Part shown: piece after piece, positions 1 through 6,149 of the stretch
Numbering within the stretch: the stretch's first letter is position 1
Layout of the letters: each line of letters begins with the position of its first letter
NCBI GenBank assembly: GCA_964509505.1
Contig: CAZDYP010000151.1
Span: 1-13,766 of the forward strand
Length of the DNA stretch: 13,766 nt
Reading direction: 5' to 3'
Origin: CAZDYP01 sp964509505
GTDB lineage: Bacteria; Chloroflexota; Anaerolineae; JACRMK01
Notes under the pieces: generated by a model
The model's database searches: none
What the model saw: the letters and a program-made list of their open reading frames with translations, nothing else
Told to the model about the DNA's origin: nothing
Position numbers and translations under genes: made by a program

Positions 1-608
1 CATAGGTGATGACTGTGCCCATATACACCATATTGCGGCGGTCGCCTAAGGGTAGATTTTCGCCTATGAAGGTGCGTGTCTCTTTTTCGATGGGTTCGGA
101 TTCGCCCGTCAGCGTGGCTTCTTGCACCCGCAGGTTCACACTCTCCAAGATGCGCCCATCGGCTGGGACGAGATTGCCCGCTTCGAGCAGCACCACGTCG
201 CCGACGACCAGCTCGCGCGCCGATTTCTCGACGAGGTGCCCGCCGCGCCGCACCTTGACGGTTGGCACTGCTAGTTTTTTCAGCGCGGCAATCGCTTTTT
301 CAGCGCGATATTCTTGTGTGAAGCCAAGCAACGCATTGAGGACGACAATGGCGAGGATGGCGACGGCGTCTTTGATGTCGCCCAAAATGATAGAGACGCC
401 GGCGGCAATGATCAAGATGACGACCATCGTCGCCGTGAGCTGCTCCCACAGAATGCGCCACGGACTCTTCAGCCCGCGTTCAATCAGCTCGTTGGGGCCA
501 TGCGCTGCGAGACGGCGCGCCGCCTCCGCCGCATTCAAACCGTGTGTGGCATTGCTGTTGAGTTGTTGCAACACCGTTGCAGTGTCCAATTGATACCAGT
601 TGCTCATC
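1..608 (-). CDS. cation-transporting P-type ATPase, Ca2+-ATPase-like (N-terminal part, 3' end off window)
   Basis: Reading down from an ATG at 608-606, the frame stays open to the window edge for about 202 residues. It starts MSNWYQLDTATVLQQLNSNA, a cation-transporter N-terminal domain of the SERCA/PacL type, with the usual 'GPNEL' at about residues 37-41. Two hydrophobic helices follow (about 57-73 and 80-95). The actuator domain has 'VGDVVLLEAGNLVPADGRI' and the hallmark TGES loop at about residues 167-170. The phosphorylation site (DKTGT) and pump core lie beyond the left edge. Known role: ATP-driven export of Ca2+ (or another divalent cation) across the plasma membrane. The start is fixed because an in-frame TAG lies just upstream (cat gca tag gtc aac ccg ATG). 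The AGGT upstream is only a weak ribosome site. It is divergent from the acyl-CoA dehydrogenase gene. Ion specificity is inferred from the type only. Confidence 0.9.
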
Positions 609-727
609 GGGTTGACCTATGCATGTCTGAAGATTTATTGTGGGGAAGATTACCTGCCTTAGTATCACACAGTCACGCACATTAGACAAGTGACAAACGT
701 CCTTCTGAAGTGAGTATGAATGACCTA

Positions 728-746
728 CCCTTATGGCGCATAAGGG
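728..746. promoter_or_regulatory. perfect palindrome abutting a -10 box, operator candidate
   Basis: CCCTTATG - GCG - CATAAGGG is an 8-bp perfect inverted repeat with a 3-bp centre. It ends two bases before the TATAAT at 749-754, so a bound dimeric regulator would cover the -35/-10 spacer and block the promoter. That it is an operator is inference; as RNA it would lie upstream of the predicted start of transcription, which argues against a terminator or RNA-level role for the rightward gene. Confidence 0.45.
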
Positions 747-748
747 GG

Positions 749-754
749 TATAAT
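749..754 (+). promoter_or_regulatory. -10 box (TATAAT), probable promoter of the acyl-CoA dehydrogenase gene
   Basis: A consensus TATAAT preceded by GGGGG. I see no good -35 hexamer 16-18 bases upstream, which would fit an activator- or repressor-controlled promoter. Transcription would start near 761 and give a leader of about 110 bases carrying the palindrome at 802-822. Confidence 0.5.
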
Positions 755-801
755 CCGTGCGCGGTGTGGCGTAAATTGGATGAGGGTTAAGGAATTAAAT
801 G

Positions 802-822
802 CGGACAAGTTAAAAACTTGTC
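802..822. repeat. dispersed short palindrome, copy 1
   Basis: GGACAAGTT - AAA - AACTTGTCC is a perfect 9-bp stem with a 3-base loop. It has the same architecture and core (CAAGTT ... AACTTG) as the palindrome at 11179-11199. No T-run follows, so it is not a typical terminator. It lies in the predicted leader of the dehydrogenase mRNA. Confidence 0.7.
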
Positions 823-860
823 CTACCCCTGCGTTCCTTTTTGCGCTGCGACATCAATTC

Positions 861-866
861 AAGGAG
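861..866 (+). promoter_or_regulatory. ribosome binding site that fixes the acyl-CoA dehydrogenase start
   Basis: AAGGAG ends 8 bases before the ATG at 875. The longer reading from the TTG at 818 has no such site, and its extra 19 residues look unlike the family, so translation is placed at 875. Confidence 0.85.
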
Positions 867-874
867 AAATCATC

Positions 875-2074
875 ATGCGCTTTGACTATTCCGACAAAGT
901 GAAGGATTTACAGAAACGCTTGCAAATGTTCATGGAGGAATACATTTATCCCAATGAACAAACCTACCACGAGCAGGTCAAGCAGTTAGGTTGGCAACCT
1001 GTGCCAATCATCGAAGAACTGAAACCCAAAGCCAAAGCGGCCGATTTGTGGAATTTGTTTTTGCCCGAAAGCGAGCTCGGCGCAGGTTTAACGAATCTTG
1101 AATACGCGCCGTTGTGTGAAATCATGGGGCGTGTGCCGTGGTCGCCCGAAGTGTTCAACTGTTCCGCGCCCGACACAGGCAACATGGAAGTCTTGGAGCG
1201 TTATGGCACAGCCGAGCAGAAAGCGCGCTGGCTCACACCGTTGCTCAACGGCGAGCTTCGCTCGTGCTTTGCGATGACCGAACCCGATGTCGCTTCGTCT
1301 GATGCGACGAACATTCAGGCTGCGATCGTGCGCGATGGCGATGAGTACGTCATCAACGGGCGTAAGTGGTGGACTTCAGGGGCGGGCGATCCACGCTGCA
1401 AAATTTGCATCTTCATGGGCAAGACGAATCCGTCTGCGCCGCGCCATCAGCAACAGTCTATGATTTTAGTGCCAATGGATACGCCGGGCGTGACGGTGAA
1501 GCGCATGTTGACCGTATTCGGTTACGATGAAGCGCCGCACGGTCACGCCGAGACCTTGTTCGAGAACGTGCGTGTGCCTGTGTGGAATATCTTGCTGGGT
1601 GAGGGACGCGGCTTTGAGATCGCCCAAGGACGACTGGGACCCGGGCGCATTCACCATTGCATGAGGTTGATTGGCCTCGCCGAGCGCGCGCTGGAGTTGA
1701 TGTGTCAGCGCGCAAAGAAACGGGTGGCCTTTGGTCGCGCACTCGCGGAGATGGACACGCTGCGCGCCGACCTTGCTAACTCGCGCATCGAGATCGAGCA
1801 AGCGCGTTTGCTGGTGTTGAAGGCAGCGTATATGATGGACACGGTCGGCAACAAAGCCGCGCGCTCCGAGATTGCCATGATCAAGGTCGTCGCGCCGAAT
1901 GTCGCCTTGCGTGTGATTGACCGCGCGATTCAAGCGCACGGCGGCGCGGGCGTGAGCGGCGATTTCCCGTTGGCGGCGGCGTGGGCGAACGCGCGCACGT
2001 TGCGCCTCGCTGATGGGCCCGACGAAGTCCATCGGGAGTCAGTGGCGAAGTGGGAGTTGGGAAAATATCGCTGA
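875..2074 (+). CDS. acyl-CoA dehydrogenase, ACAD10/11-type
   Basis: 399 residues from MRFDYSDKVKDLQKRL. This is a full-length flavin (FAD) acyl-CoA dehydrogenase that oxidises an acyl-CoA to the enoyl-CoA in the cytoplasm. Visible landmarks are the middle-domain 'CFAMTEPDVASSD' (about 131-143), 'GRKWWTSGAGDPRC' (162-175), 'GRIHHCMR' (257-264), the C-terminal 'QAHGGAGVSGD' (353-363) and 'LADGPDEVHR' (378-387). 'GRIHHCMR' and 'ADGPDEVH' are characteristic of the ACAD10/ACAD11 subgroup. Where medium-chain enzymes have the catalytic Glu in a 'YEG' motif, this protein has Asp in 'ADG'. An aminoglycoside-phosphotransferase-like kinase domain, fused in ACAD10/11, is not seen in the window. The MBL-fold gene follows 88 bases downstream on the same strand. 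The substrate is unknown; a branched, long or hydroxy acyl-CoA is possible by family analogy. Confidence 0.95.
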   Translation: MRFDYSDKVKDLQKRLQMFMEEYIYPNEQTYHEQVKQLGWQPVPIIEELKPKAKAADLWNLFLPESELGAGLTNLEYAPLCEIMGRVPWSPEVFNCSAPDTGNMEVLERYGTAEQKARWLTPLLNGELRSCFAMTEPDVASSDATNIQAAIVRDGDEYVINGRKWWTSGAGDPRCKICIFMGKTNPSAPRHQQQSMILVPMDTPGVTVKRMLTVFGYDEAPHGHAETLFENVRVPVWNILLGEGRGFEIAQGRLGPGRIHHCMRLIGLAERALELMCQRAKKRVAFGRALAEMDTLRADLANSRIEIEQARLLVLKAAYMMDTVGNKAARSEIAMIKVVAPNVALRVIDRAIQAHGGAGVSGDFPLAAAWANARTLRLADGPDEVHRESVAKWELGKYR

Positions 2075-2084
2075 TCGAATCTAT

Positions 2085-2146
2085 CACAGAGACCCAGAGA
2101 AGGCAGAAGAAAGAAGCAACAACTCTATGCGCTCTGTGTCTCTGTG
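2085..2146. repeat. inverted repeat of CACAGAGAC type between the dehydrogenase and MBL genes
   Basis: CACAGAGACCCAGAG (2085-2099) pairs with CTCTGTGTCTCTGTG (2132-2146) with one mismatch, leaving a 32-base purine-rich loop. The stem can be extended by a G-T and an A-T pair. It fills most of the 88-base spacer. The simple CAGAGA-rich units resemble the low-complexity inserts seen in the other spacers of this window. It could attenuate read-through into the MBL gene, but no T-tract is present. Confidence 0.65.
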
Positions 2147-2162
2147 GTGTTATGAGGATTGT

Positions 2163-3149
2163 ATGTCAATCGTGACCGAAGTGAGTGAAGGTATTTATCA
2201 AGTGCTGATACCCGTGCCGTTTCCGTTGAAGACGGTGAATTGTTACCTGATTCGTGAGGACAATGGTTGGACGTTGCTGGATACGGGGTTGCAAGATGCG
2301 CTCGCGCACGAGGCGTGGGAGGCGGCGCTGCGCGAGCTCAATATGTCCGCGCGTGATATCCAGCGCATCTTCTTGACGCACGCGCATCCTGACCATTACG
2401 GCTTGGCAGGACATTTTCAACGGCTGAGTGATGCGCCCGTGTATATGCTGGACGAAGAGCTGCGCGTGATTCCATTGGAATGGCAGGCGGATGGCGAGCG
2501 GATGCACAAACACGGCGTGTACATGCAGCGGCATGGCGCGCCCACAGAACTCACTCAGCAGATTGTGTTGCGGGAGCTCGACGTATTGCGTATGTTGACG
2601 CCGCAGCCCACGACCCTGTTGCCTTTACATGAAGGCGATGTGGTCACGCTAGGGGGACAACGCTATCGCGTCGTATGGACACCTGGCCACGCGGATGGGC
2701 ATTGTATCTATCATGGCTTGGACAACGGCGTGACGTTTATGGGCGACCACATTCTGATGAAGATCACGCCGAACATTCCGCTGTGGGCTGAGCTCGATCC
2801 GAATCCGTTGAAGAACTATCTGGCGTCGTTGACGAAGGTCGAGACGTTGACGCCGCGCCTCGTCTTGCCTGGTCATCGTGCGACGTTCAGTGAATTGCGC
2901 GGGCGCATCGCCGAGTTGCGGGCGCATCACGCCGAGCGCGCGCAAGCGTGTTGGGATGCAGCGGGCGAGGGGCGCACGGCGTACGAGATTTGTCTAACGA
3001 TCTTTCCAGGCGTCAACAAGGTGGACGATCTACGCATGGCGTTAGTCGAGACGCTATCGCATGTGGAGTATTTGGTGAGCGAGCGAAGATTGGCGCGGGA
3101 AAATGGCGAGCTGGTGCGCTATGAGCAGGTTAGGGAGGAGCGAGCTTGA
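2163..3149 (+). CDS. MBL-fold metallo-hydrolase (LACTB2/glyoxalase II-like)
   Basis: 328 residues from MSIVTEVSEGIYQVLIPVPF. It is a zinc-dependent hydrolase of the metallo-beta-lactamase superfamily and probably cytoplasmic, as no signal peptide is seen. The metal ligands are all present: THAHPDHYG (H73, H75, D77, H78), TPGH (H176), GDH (D195) and LPGH (H238). The C-terminal part (about 245-328) is helical, as in LACTB2-like proteins. The ATG at 2163 is chosen because it gives the family's normal N-terminus; the longer frame to 2013 would read through the end of the dehydrogenase gene and the inverted repeat. The ribosome site is weak (TGAGGA, 2152-2157). Its position behind an acyl-CoA dehydrogenase suggests a thioesterase or other hydrolase in acyl-CoA breakdown, but the substrate cannot be read from the sequence. 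Confidence 0.93.
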   Translation: MSIVTEVSEGIYQVLIPVPFPLKTVNCYLIREDNGWTLLDTGLQDALAHEAWEAALRELNMSARDIQRIFLTHAHPDHYGLAGHFQRLSDAPVYMLDEELRVIPLEWQADGERMHKHGVYMQRHGAPTELTQQIVLRELDVLRMLTPQPTTLLPLHEGDVVTLGGQRYRVVWTPGHADGHCIYHGLDNGVTFMGDHILMKITPNIPLWAELDPNPLKNYLASLTKVETLTPRLVLPGHRATFSELRGRIAELRAHHAERAQACWDAAGEGRTAYEICLTIFPGVNKVDDLRMALVETLSHVEYLVSERRLARENGELVRYEQVREERA

Positions 3150-3168
3150 AGTCAATGCTCACCGTCTC

Positions 3169-3200
3169 GTTGCTGCGTTTCCTCGTTTCCCCGTTCTCTC
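3169..3200. repeat. degenerate tandem 8-mers upstream of gltX
   Basis: Four successive 8-base units: GTTGCTGC, GTTTCCTC, GTTTCCCC, GTTCTCTC. The tract is pyrimidine-rich and ends just before the -10 box of gltX. It may be another low-complexity spacer insert, but the units are divergent, so this is a modest call. Confidence 0.4.
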
Positions 3201-3205
3201 ATTTA

Positions 3206-3214
3206 TGCTAAAAT
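3206..3214 (+). promoter_or_regulatory. extended -10 box of gltX (TGC-TAAAAT)
   Basis: A TGn extension precedes TAAAAT, 39 bases upstream of the gltX ATG. No convincing -35 box was seen, as is common with extended -10 promoters. Transcription would start near 3221. Confidence 0.5.
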
Positions 3215-3253
3215 CACGTTATATCATCTAACACGAAAGAGATTGATTCCTAC

Positions 3254-4705
3254 ATGACCGTCCGCGTTCGTTACGCGCCTAGCCCCACGGGCGCGCCACA
3301 CATTGGCAACATTCGCACGGCGTTGTTCACGTGGTTGTTCGCGCGCCATCACGGCGGCAAGTTCATTGTGCGCGTCGAAGACACCGACCAGAAGCGCGAA
3401 GTGGATAATGGACTTGAGCTGATTCTGGAGTCATTGCGTTGGCTTGGCATTGATTGGGATGAAGGGCCCGATGTCGGTGGTCCTTTTGGACCGTATCGCC
3501 AATCAGAGCGGTTGCCCCTCTACCAACAATGGGCGGAGTGGCTGGTGGAGCATGGCCATGCGTATCAATGCTATTGCAGCGCCGAACGCCTAGAGCAAAT
3601 GCGGCAGGAGCAAGCAGCGCGCAAACAACCGTCTGGCTATGATCGCAAATGCCGCTTCCTGTCCGACGCCGAGCGTAAAGAAAAAGCGCAAGCGGGTATC
3701 GTCCCCACCATTCGCCTCGCCGTGCCATTGCTTGGCGCGACGACCTATCACGACCTCATTCACGGCGACATCACCGTTGACAACAAGGGCATTGATGATC
3801 AAGTGTTGCTCAAGTCCGACGGCTTTCCGACCTATCATCTCGCCGTCGTCGTGGACGACCACGCAATGCAGATCACGCACATCACGCGCGGCGACGATTG
3901 GATTCCATCGGCGCCAAAGCACGTGCTGTTGTATCGCGCGTTTGGCTGGCAGATGCCTGCGTTGGCGCAGCTGCCGATGATCATGGGGCCTGATCGCAAG
4001 AAGCTCTCGAAGCGACATGGCTCAACCTCTGTCATCCAGTTCCATGACGAAGGCTATCTGCCTGAAGCGCTGACGAATTTCCTCGCGCGACTGGGTTGGT
4101 CGTATGACGATAAGACAGAAATTTTTTCGCGCGATGAACTCATTCGCTATTTTGATTTGAGCAAAGTGCAGCCGTCGCCTGCCGTGTTTGACCACGATAA
4201 ATTGAACTGGCTCAATGGACATTACCTCCGCGAGCTCGATCCATTGGAATTGGCAAAGCGCATTCGCCCCTTCCTCGACGCAGCGCAACTTGATGTGGAT
4301 AATGCTGTATTGTTGAAGCTCATACCCCTCGTGCAAATCCGCATCAAGACGTTGCAGGAAGCAGTCACGCTGACCGATTTCTTCTTCACCGAGTTGGTGC
4401 ATCCAACGCGCGAGCAGCTCTTGGGCAAAGCCTTTGCTGCTGAACCTGAGCAAGCCCGCGCTGCATTGCAAGCGACGAGCGAGATGCTCAAAACCCTTGC
4501 GCCTTTCGATGCGCCTACTATCGAGACAACTTTGCGGACTAAGAGCGACGAGCTCGGTTTGAAAGCAGGCCACTATTTTACATTGTTGCGCGAAGCCATT
4601 ACCGCGAAATCTGTCACGCTGCCGCTCTTCGATACGATGGCGATTCTTGGCAAAGAGCGCACATTGGCAAGATTGACGCACGCACTGAAGGTTCTCAGAG
4701 AATAA
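3254..4705 (+). CDS. gltX: glutamyl-tRNA synthetase
   Basis: 483 residues, the normal length for bacterial GluRS. It is a class I aminoacyl-tRNA synthetase that charges tRNA-Glu with glutamate in the cytoplasm, and in species without GlnRS also tRNA-Gln. The N-terminus VRYAPSPTGAPHIGN carries the HIGH-type motif (HIGN, residues 16-19). The KMSKS-type motif is KLSKR (250-254) followed by HGS. 'RVEDTD' (40-45) and the Cys cluster CYC (106-108) with C133 match the zinc-insert region of the family. The C-terminal third is the helical anticodon-binding domain. Start: ATG at 3254 behind a weak AGAG ribosome site and an extended -10 at 3206-3214. The stop codon forms part of the ribosome site of the next ORF. 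No terminator is seen between them. Confidence 0.98.
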   Translation: MTVRVRYAPSPTGAPHIGNIRTALFTWLFARHHGGKFIVRVEDTDQKREVDNGLELILESLRWLGIDWDEGPDVGGPFGPYRQSERLPLYQQWAEWLVEHGHAYQCYCSAERLEQMRQEQAARKQPSGYDRKCRFLSDAERKEKAQAGIVPTIRLAVPLLGATTYHDLIHGDITVDNKGIDDQVLLKSDGFPTYHLAVVVDDHAMQITHITRGDDWIPSAPKHVLLYRAFGWQMPALAQLPMIMGPDRKKLSKRHGSTSVIQFHDEGYLPEALTNFLARLGWSYDDKTEIFSRDELIRYFDLSKVQPSPAVFDHDKLNWLNGHYLRELDPLELAKRIRPFLDAAQLDVDNAVLLKLIPLVQIRIKTLQEAVTLTDFFFTELVHPTREQLLGKAFAAEPEQARAALQATSEMLKTLAPFDAPTIETTLRTKSDELGLKAGHYFTLLREAITAKSVTLPLFDTMAILGKERTLARLTHALKVLRE

Positions 4706-4710
4706 GGAGG
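4703..4710 (+). promoter_or_regulatory. consensus Shine-Dalgarno overlapping the gltX stop
   Basis: TAAGGAGG is a near-perfect anti-16S match. Its first three bases are the gltX stop codon, and it sits 5 bases before the ATG at 4716. This is the strongest ribosome site in the window and the main evidence that the small ORF at 4716 is translated, coupled to gltX. Confidence 0.8.
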
Positions 4711-4715
4711 TTTTT

Positions 4716-4964
4716 ATGAGTGTCATGTTAGTCCCCCCCATCACCCAACCACCCACCATCGTCTATCCTGAATCGAATGGTAAGCCTATGGCAGAGACAG
4801 ATACCCACAAGGCAATCCCTCTGCGTCGGTTGCGCCCGCTGTGTTCGTCGTCTTTGGCGCGCCAAACCACGAGCGTCGCCCTAGCGCCTCTGGCAAGAAC
4901 AACACAAGCCCTCGCCGCCGAAATTGAGCAACTCAAAGCCGAACTTGCGCGACGCAACCCATAA
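4716..4964 (+). CDS. small protein of unknown function, coupled to gltX
   Basis: 82 residues, not recognised. The N-terminal half is Pro/Thr-rich (PPITQPPTIVYPESNGKP). The middle is basic and Ser-rich (IPLRRLRPLCSSSLARQ). The C-terminus 'TTQALAAEIEQLKAELARR' is a short amphipathic helix with coiled-coil heptads. No membrane segment or signal peptide is seen. The consensus ribosome site at 4703-4710 argues for real translation. An internal ATG (4788) would give a 58-residue version but has no ribosome site. It stands between gltX and the SIR2/STAND pair on the same strand, about 130 bases from the SIR2 start, so it could belong with either or neither. Confidence 0.5.
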   Translation: MSVMLVPPITQPPTIVYPESNGKPMAETDTHKAIPLRRLRPLCSSSLARQTTSVALAPLARTTQALAAEIEQLKAELARRNP

Positions 4965-4989
4965 TCCGCAATGGGTCAGGCTGACGTGT

Positions 4990-5008
4990 CATTGCGCTAT
5001 GCGCAATG
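4990..5008. repeat. perfect hairpin downstream of the small ORF
   Basis: CATTGCGC - TAT - GCGCAATG is an 8-bp stem with a 3-base loop, 25 bases after the small ORF's stop. No T-run follows on the + strand. It could be a weak transcript end for gltX or a repeat element. Confidence 0.5.
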
Positions 5009-5031
5009 CTAAAGCGCCGCTTCGCTGTTTG

Positions 5032-5080
5032 CAATCTGCAATCTGCAATCTGTAATCTGCAATCAACAATCAACAATCCT
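5032..5080. repeat. seven tandem 7-bp units upstream of the SIR2 gene
   Basis: The units are CAATCTG, CAATCTG, CAATCTG, TAATCTG, CAATCAA, CAATCAA, CAATCCT, exactly in phase, ending 4 bases before the ribosome site of the SIR2 gene. Copy number could vary by slippage and change the distance between any upstream promoter and the gene. Confidence 0.85.
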
Positions 5081-5083
5081 CGT

Positions 5084-5090
5084 AGAGGTG
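5084..5090 (+). promoter_or_regulatory. ribosome binding site of the SIR2-family gene
   Basis: AGAGGTG lies 4 bases before the ATG at 5095. It supports that start and directly follows the 7-bp repeat tract. Confidence 0.65.
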
Positions 5091-5094
5091 TTCT

Positions 5095-6045
5095 ATGGCA
5101 GAACCGCCGTATGGCATTATTGCCAACAATTTCAAAAAAGGTCTCATCGTTCCATTCCTCGGCGCTGGCACATCGTTGAGCGGTCGCCCACAAGGCGCGC
5201 AATGGAACCAAGAGGCTACTTTCCTCCCTCTCGGCGGCGAACTTTCCCGCTTCCTCGCCGACGACGTAGGCTATCCCTCGCAAGATAACGCTGAACGCTC
5301 TGACCTCTCCAAAGTCGCATCGTATTACACCATTTCGTCTGATCGCATGTCGCTCGTCTCGTTCATTCATGACGTTTTCAATCGCGATTATCAAATCGGC
5401 GCAATTCATCGCCTGCTTGCCGATTTGCCGACGCCCACGCTCATCGTCACCACAAACTACGATGATCTGGTCGAGCGCGCATTCAAAGAAAAAGGCAGAC
5501 CGTTCCATCTGGTTGCCTATCCCACCGATCACAAAGAACTCGCCGCGTCTATCTTGTGGTGGAAGCCCGGCGCGACAGAACCCGAAAACTTTCCGCCCGC
5601 CAAGCTGCCGCTCTCGTTGACCGACACCAGCATCATTTACAAAATGCACGGCACCGTAGATCGCATGGTCAGCAAATGGGATGGGTACGTCATCACCGAA
5701 GAAGATTATATTGACTTCCTTTCGCGCATGACGGCGCAAACCGCCATCCCCGCGCGCTTCATGTTGGAGTTTCGCAAGCGCCGCTTCTTGTTCTTGGGCT
5801 ATGGGATGCGCGATTGGAACCTGCGTGTGATGCTTCGCAACATCAAAGGCGGCGGCGGCGTGGATATAGATGCCGATGGTGAGCCCGACGAGGAGCAGGA
5901 ATCATCAGGCGACAACAGTGCGTGGGCAATTCAATACAAACCTTCAGAACTCGAACAAAAGCTGTGGGGCTCACGCAAGGTCAACATCTACGACGTGGAT
6001 ATTGACACGTTCGTGTCCAAAGTGCGCGCGAGGACGGGACTGTGA
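5095..6045 (+). CDS. stand-alone SIR2-family protein, probable NADase effector
   Basis: 316 residues, SIR2-like fold of the prokaryotic defence type. The N-terminal dinucleotide loop reads LIVPFLGAGTS (17-27). TTNYDDLVE (119-127) and the catalytic-His segment IYKMHGTVD (181-189, His185) are intact. FLGYGMRDWNLR (233-244) is the typical late motif. Known for the family: in ThsA, DSR, Avs and SIR2-pAgo systems such domains cleave NAD+ and stop growth of infected cells. Zinc-ribbon cysteines of true deacetylases are absent, which fits an NADase. An acidic linker with GGGG (252-274) precedes a C-terminal tail. It has no fused sensor; the next gene, 104 bases on, supplies a STAND NTPase with WD40 repeats, so I infer the two act together. 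Activity and partnership are inference; the fold call is firm. Confidence 0.88.
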   Translation: MAEPPYGIIANNFKKGLIVPFLGAGTSLSGRPQGAQWNQEATFLPLGGELSRFLADDVGYPSQDNAERSDLSKVASYYTISSDRMSLVSFIHDVFNRDYQIGAIHRLLADLPTPTLIVTTNYDDLVERAFKEKGRPFHLVAYPTDHKELAASILWWKPGATEPENFPPAKLPLSLTDTSIIYKMHGTVDRMVSKWDGYVITEEDYIDFLSRMTAQTAIPARFMLEFRKRRFLFLGYGMRDWNLRVMLRNIKGGGGVDIDADGEPDEEQESSGDNSAWAIQYKPSELEQKLWGSRKVNIYDVDIDTFVSKVRARTGL

Positions 6046-6052
6046 ACAGTAA

Positions 6053-6121
6053 GTCAGTAATCAGTCGCCAGTCGTCAGTAATCAGTCGCCAGATTGATGC
6101 GTCTGGCTACTGATTACTGAC
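6053..6121. repeat. 19-bp direct repeat plus inverted copy between the SIR2 and STAND genes
   Basis: GTCAGTAATCAGTCGCCAG occurs twice (6053-6071 and 6074-6092). It is followed by the near-exact inverse CTGGCTACTGATTACTGAC (6103-6121, one C-T mismatch). In RNA, either direct copy can pair with the inverted copy, and the nearer one makes a 19-bp stem with a 10-base loop. The stem ends 16 bases before the ribosome site of the STAND gene, so it could set how much NTPase is made relative to SIR2. Function is inferred. Confidence 0.85.
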
Positions 6122-6137
6122 GATTGGGTACTGAATA

Positions 6138-6143
6138 CGAGGA
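6138..6143 (+). promoter_or_regulatory. ribosome binding site of the STAND-WD40 gene
   Basis: CGAGGA ends 6 bases before the ATG at 6150. It stands just outside the hairpin of the preceding repeat, so it would remain accessible when the hairpin forms. Confidence 0.6.
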
Positions 6144-6149
6144 CGAATT

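Larger units (their letters stand above)
609..874. other. divergent intergenic region between the P-type ATPase and acyl-CoA dehydrogenase genes
   Basis: No gene is seen here. The spacer holds a rightward -10 box (749-754), a perfect palindrome directly in front of it (728-746), a second palindrome of a dispersed type (802-822) and the ribosome site of the dehydrogenase (861-866). A promoter for the leftward ATPase gene must lie here too, but I could not identify one with confidence. Confidence 0.7.

Noticed and set aside
6..593. 195-residue plus-strand frame at the left end
   Set aside because: It is antisense to the P-type ATPase frame, which has clear family motifs including TGES.
818..874. 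N-terminal extension of the acyl-CoA dehydrogenase from a TTG
   Set aside because: The extra 19 residues are unlike the family, and a good ribosome site (AAGGAG) serves the ATG at 875.
2013..2162. Longer start of the MBL gene overlapping the dehydrogenase
   Set aside because: These 50 codons read through the dehydrogenase end and an inverted repeat; the MBL fold begins naturally at 2163.
4022..4759. 245-residue open frame antisense to gltX
   Set aside because: It lies opposite conserved gltX codons and has no recognisable domain or ribosome site; a shadow frame.
4933..5739. 268-residue minus-strand frame across the SIR2 gene and the 7-bp repeat
   Set aside because: Its 'CRLQIADCRLQ' part is just the translated repeat, and the rest is antisense to intact SIR2 motifs.
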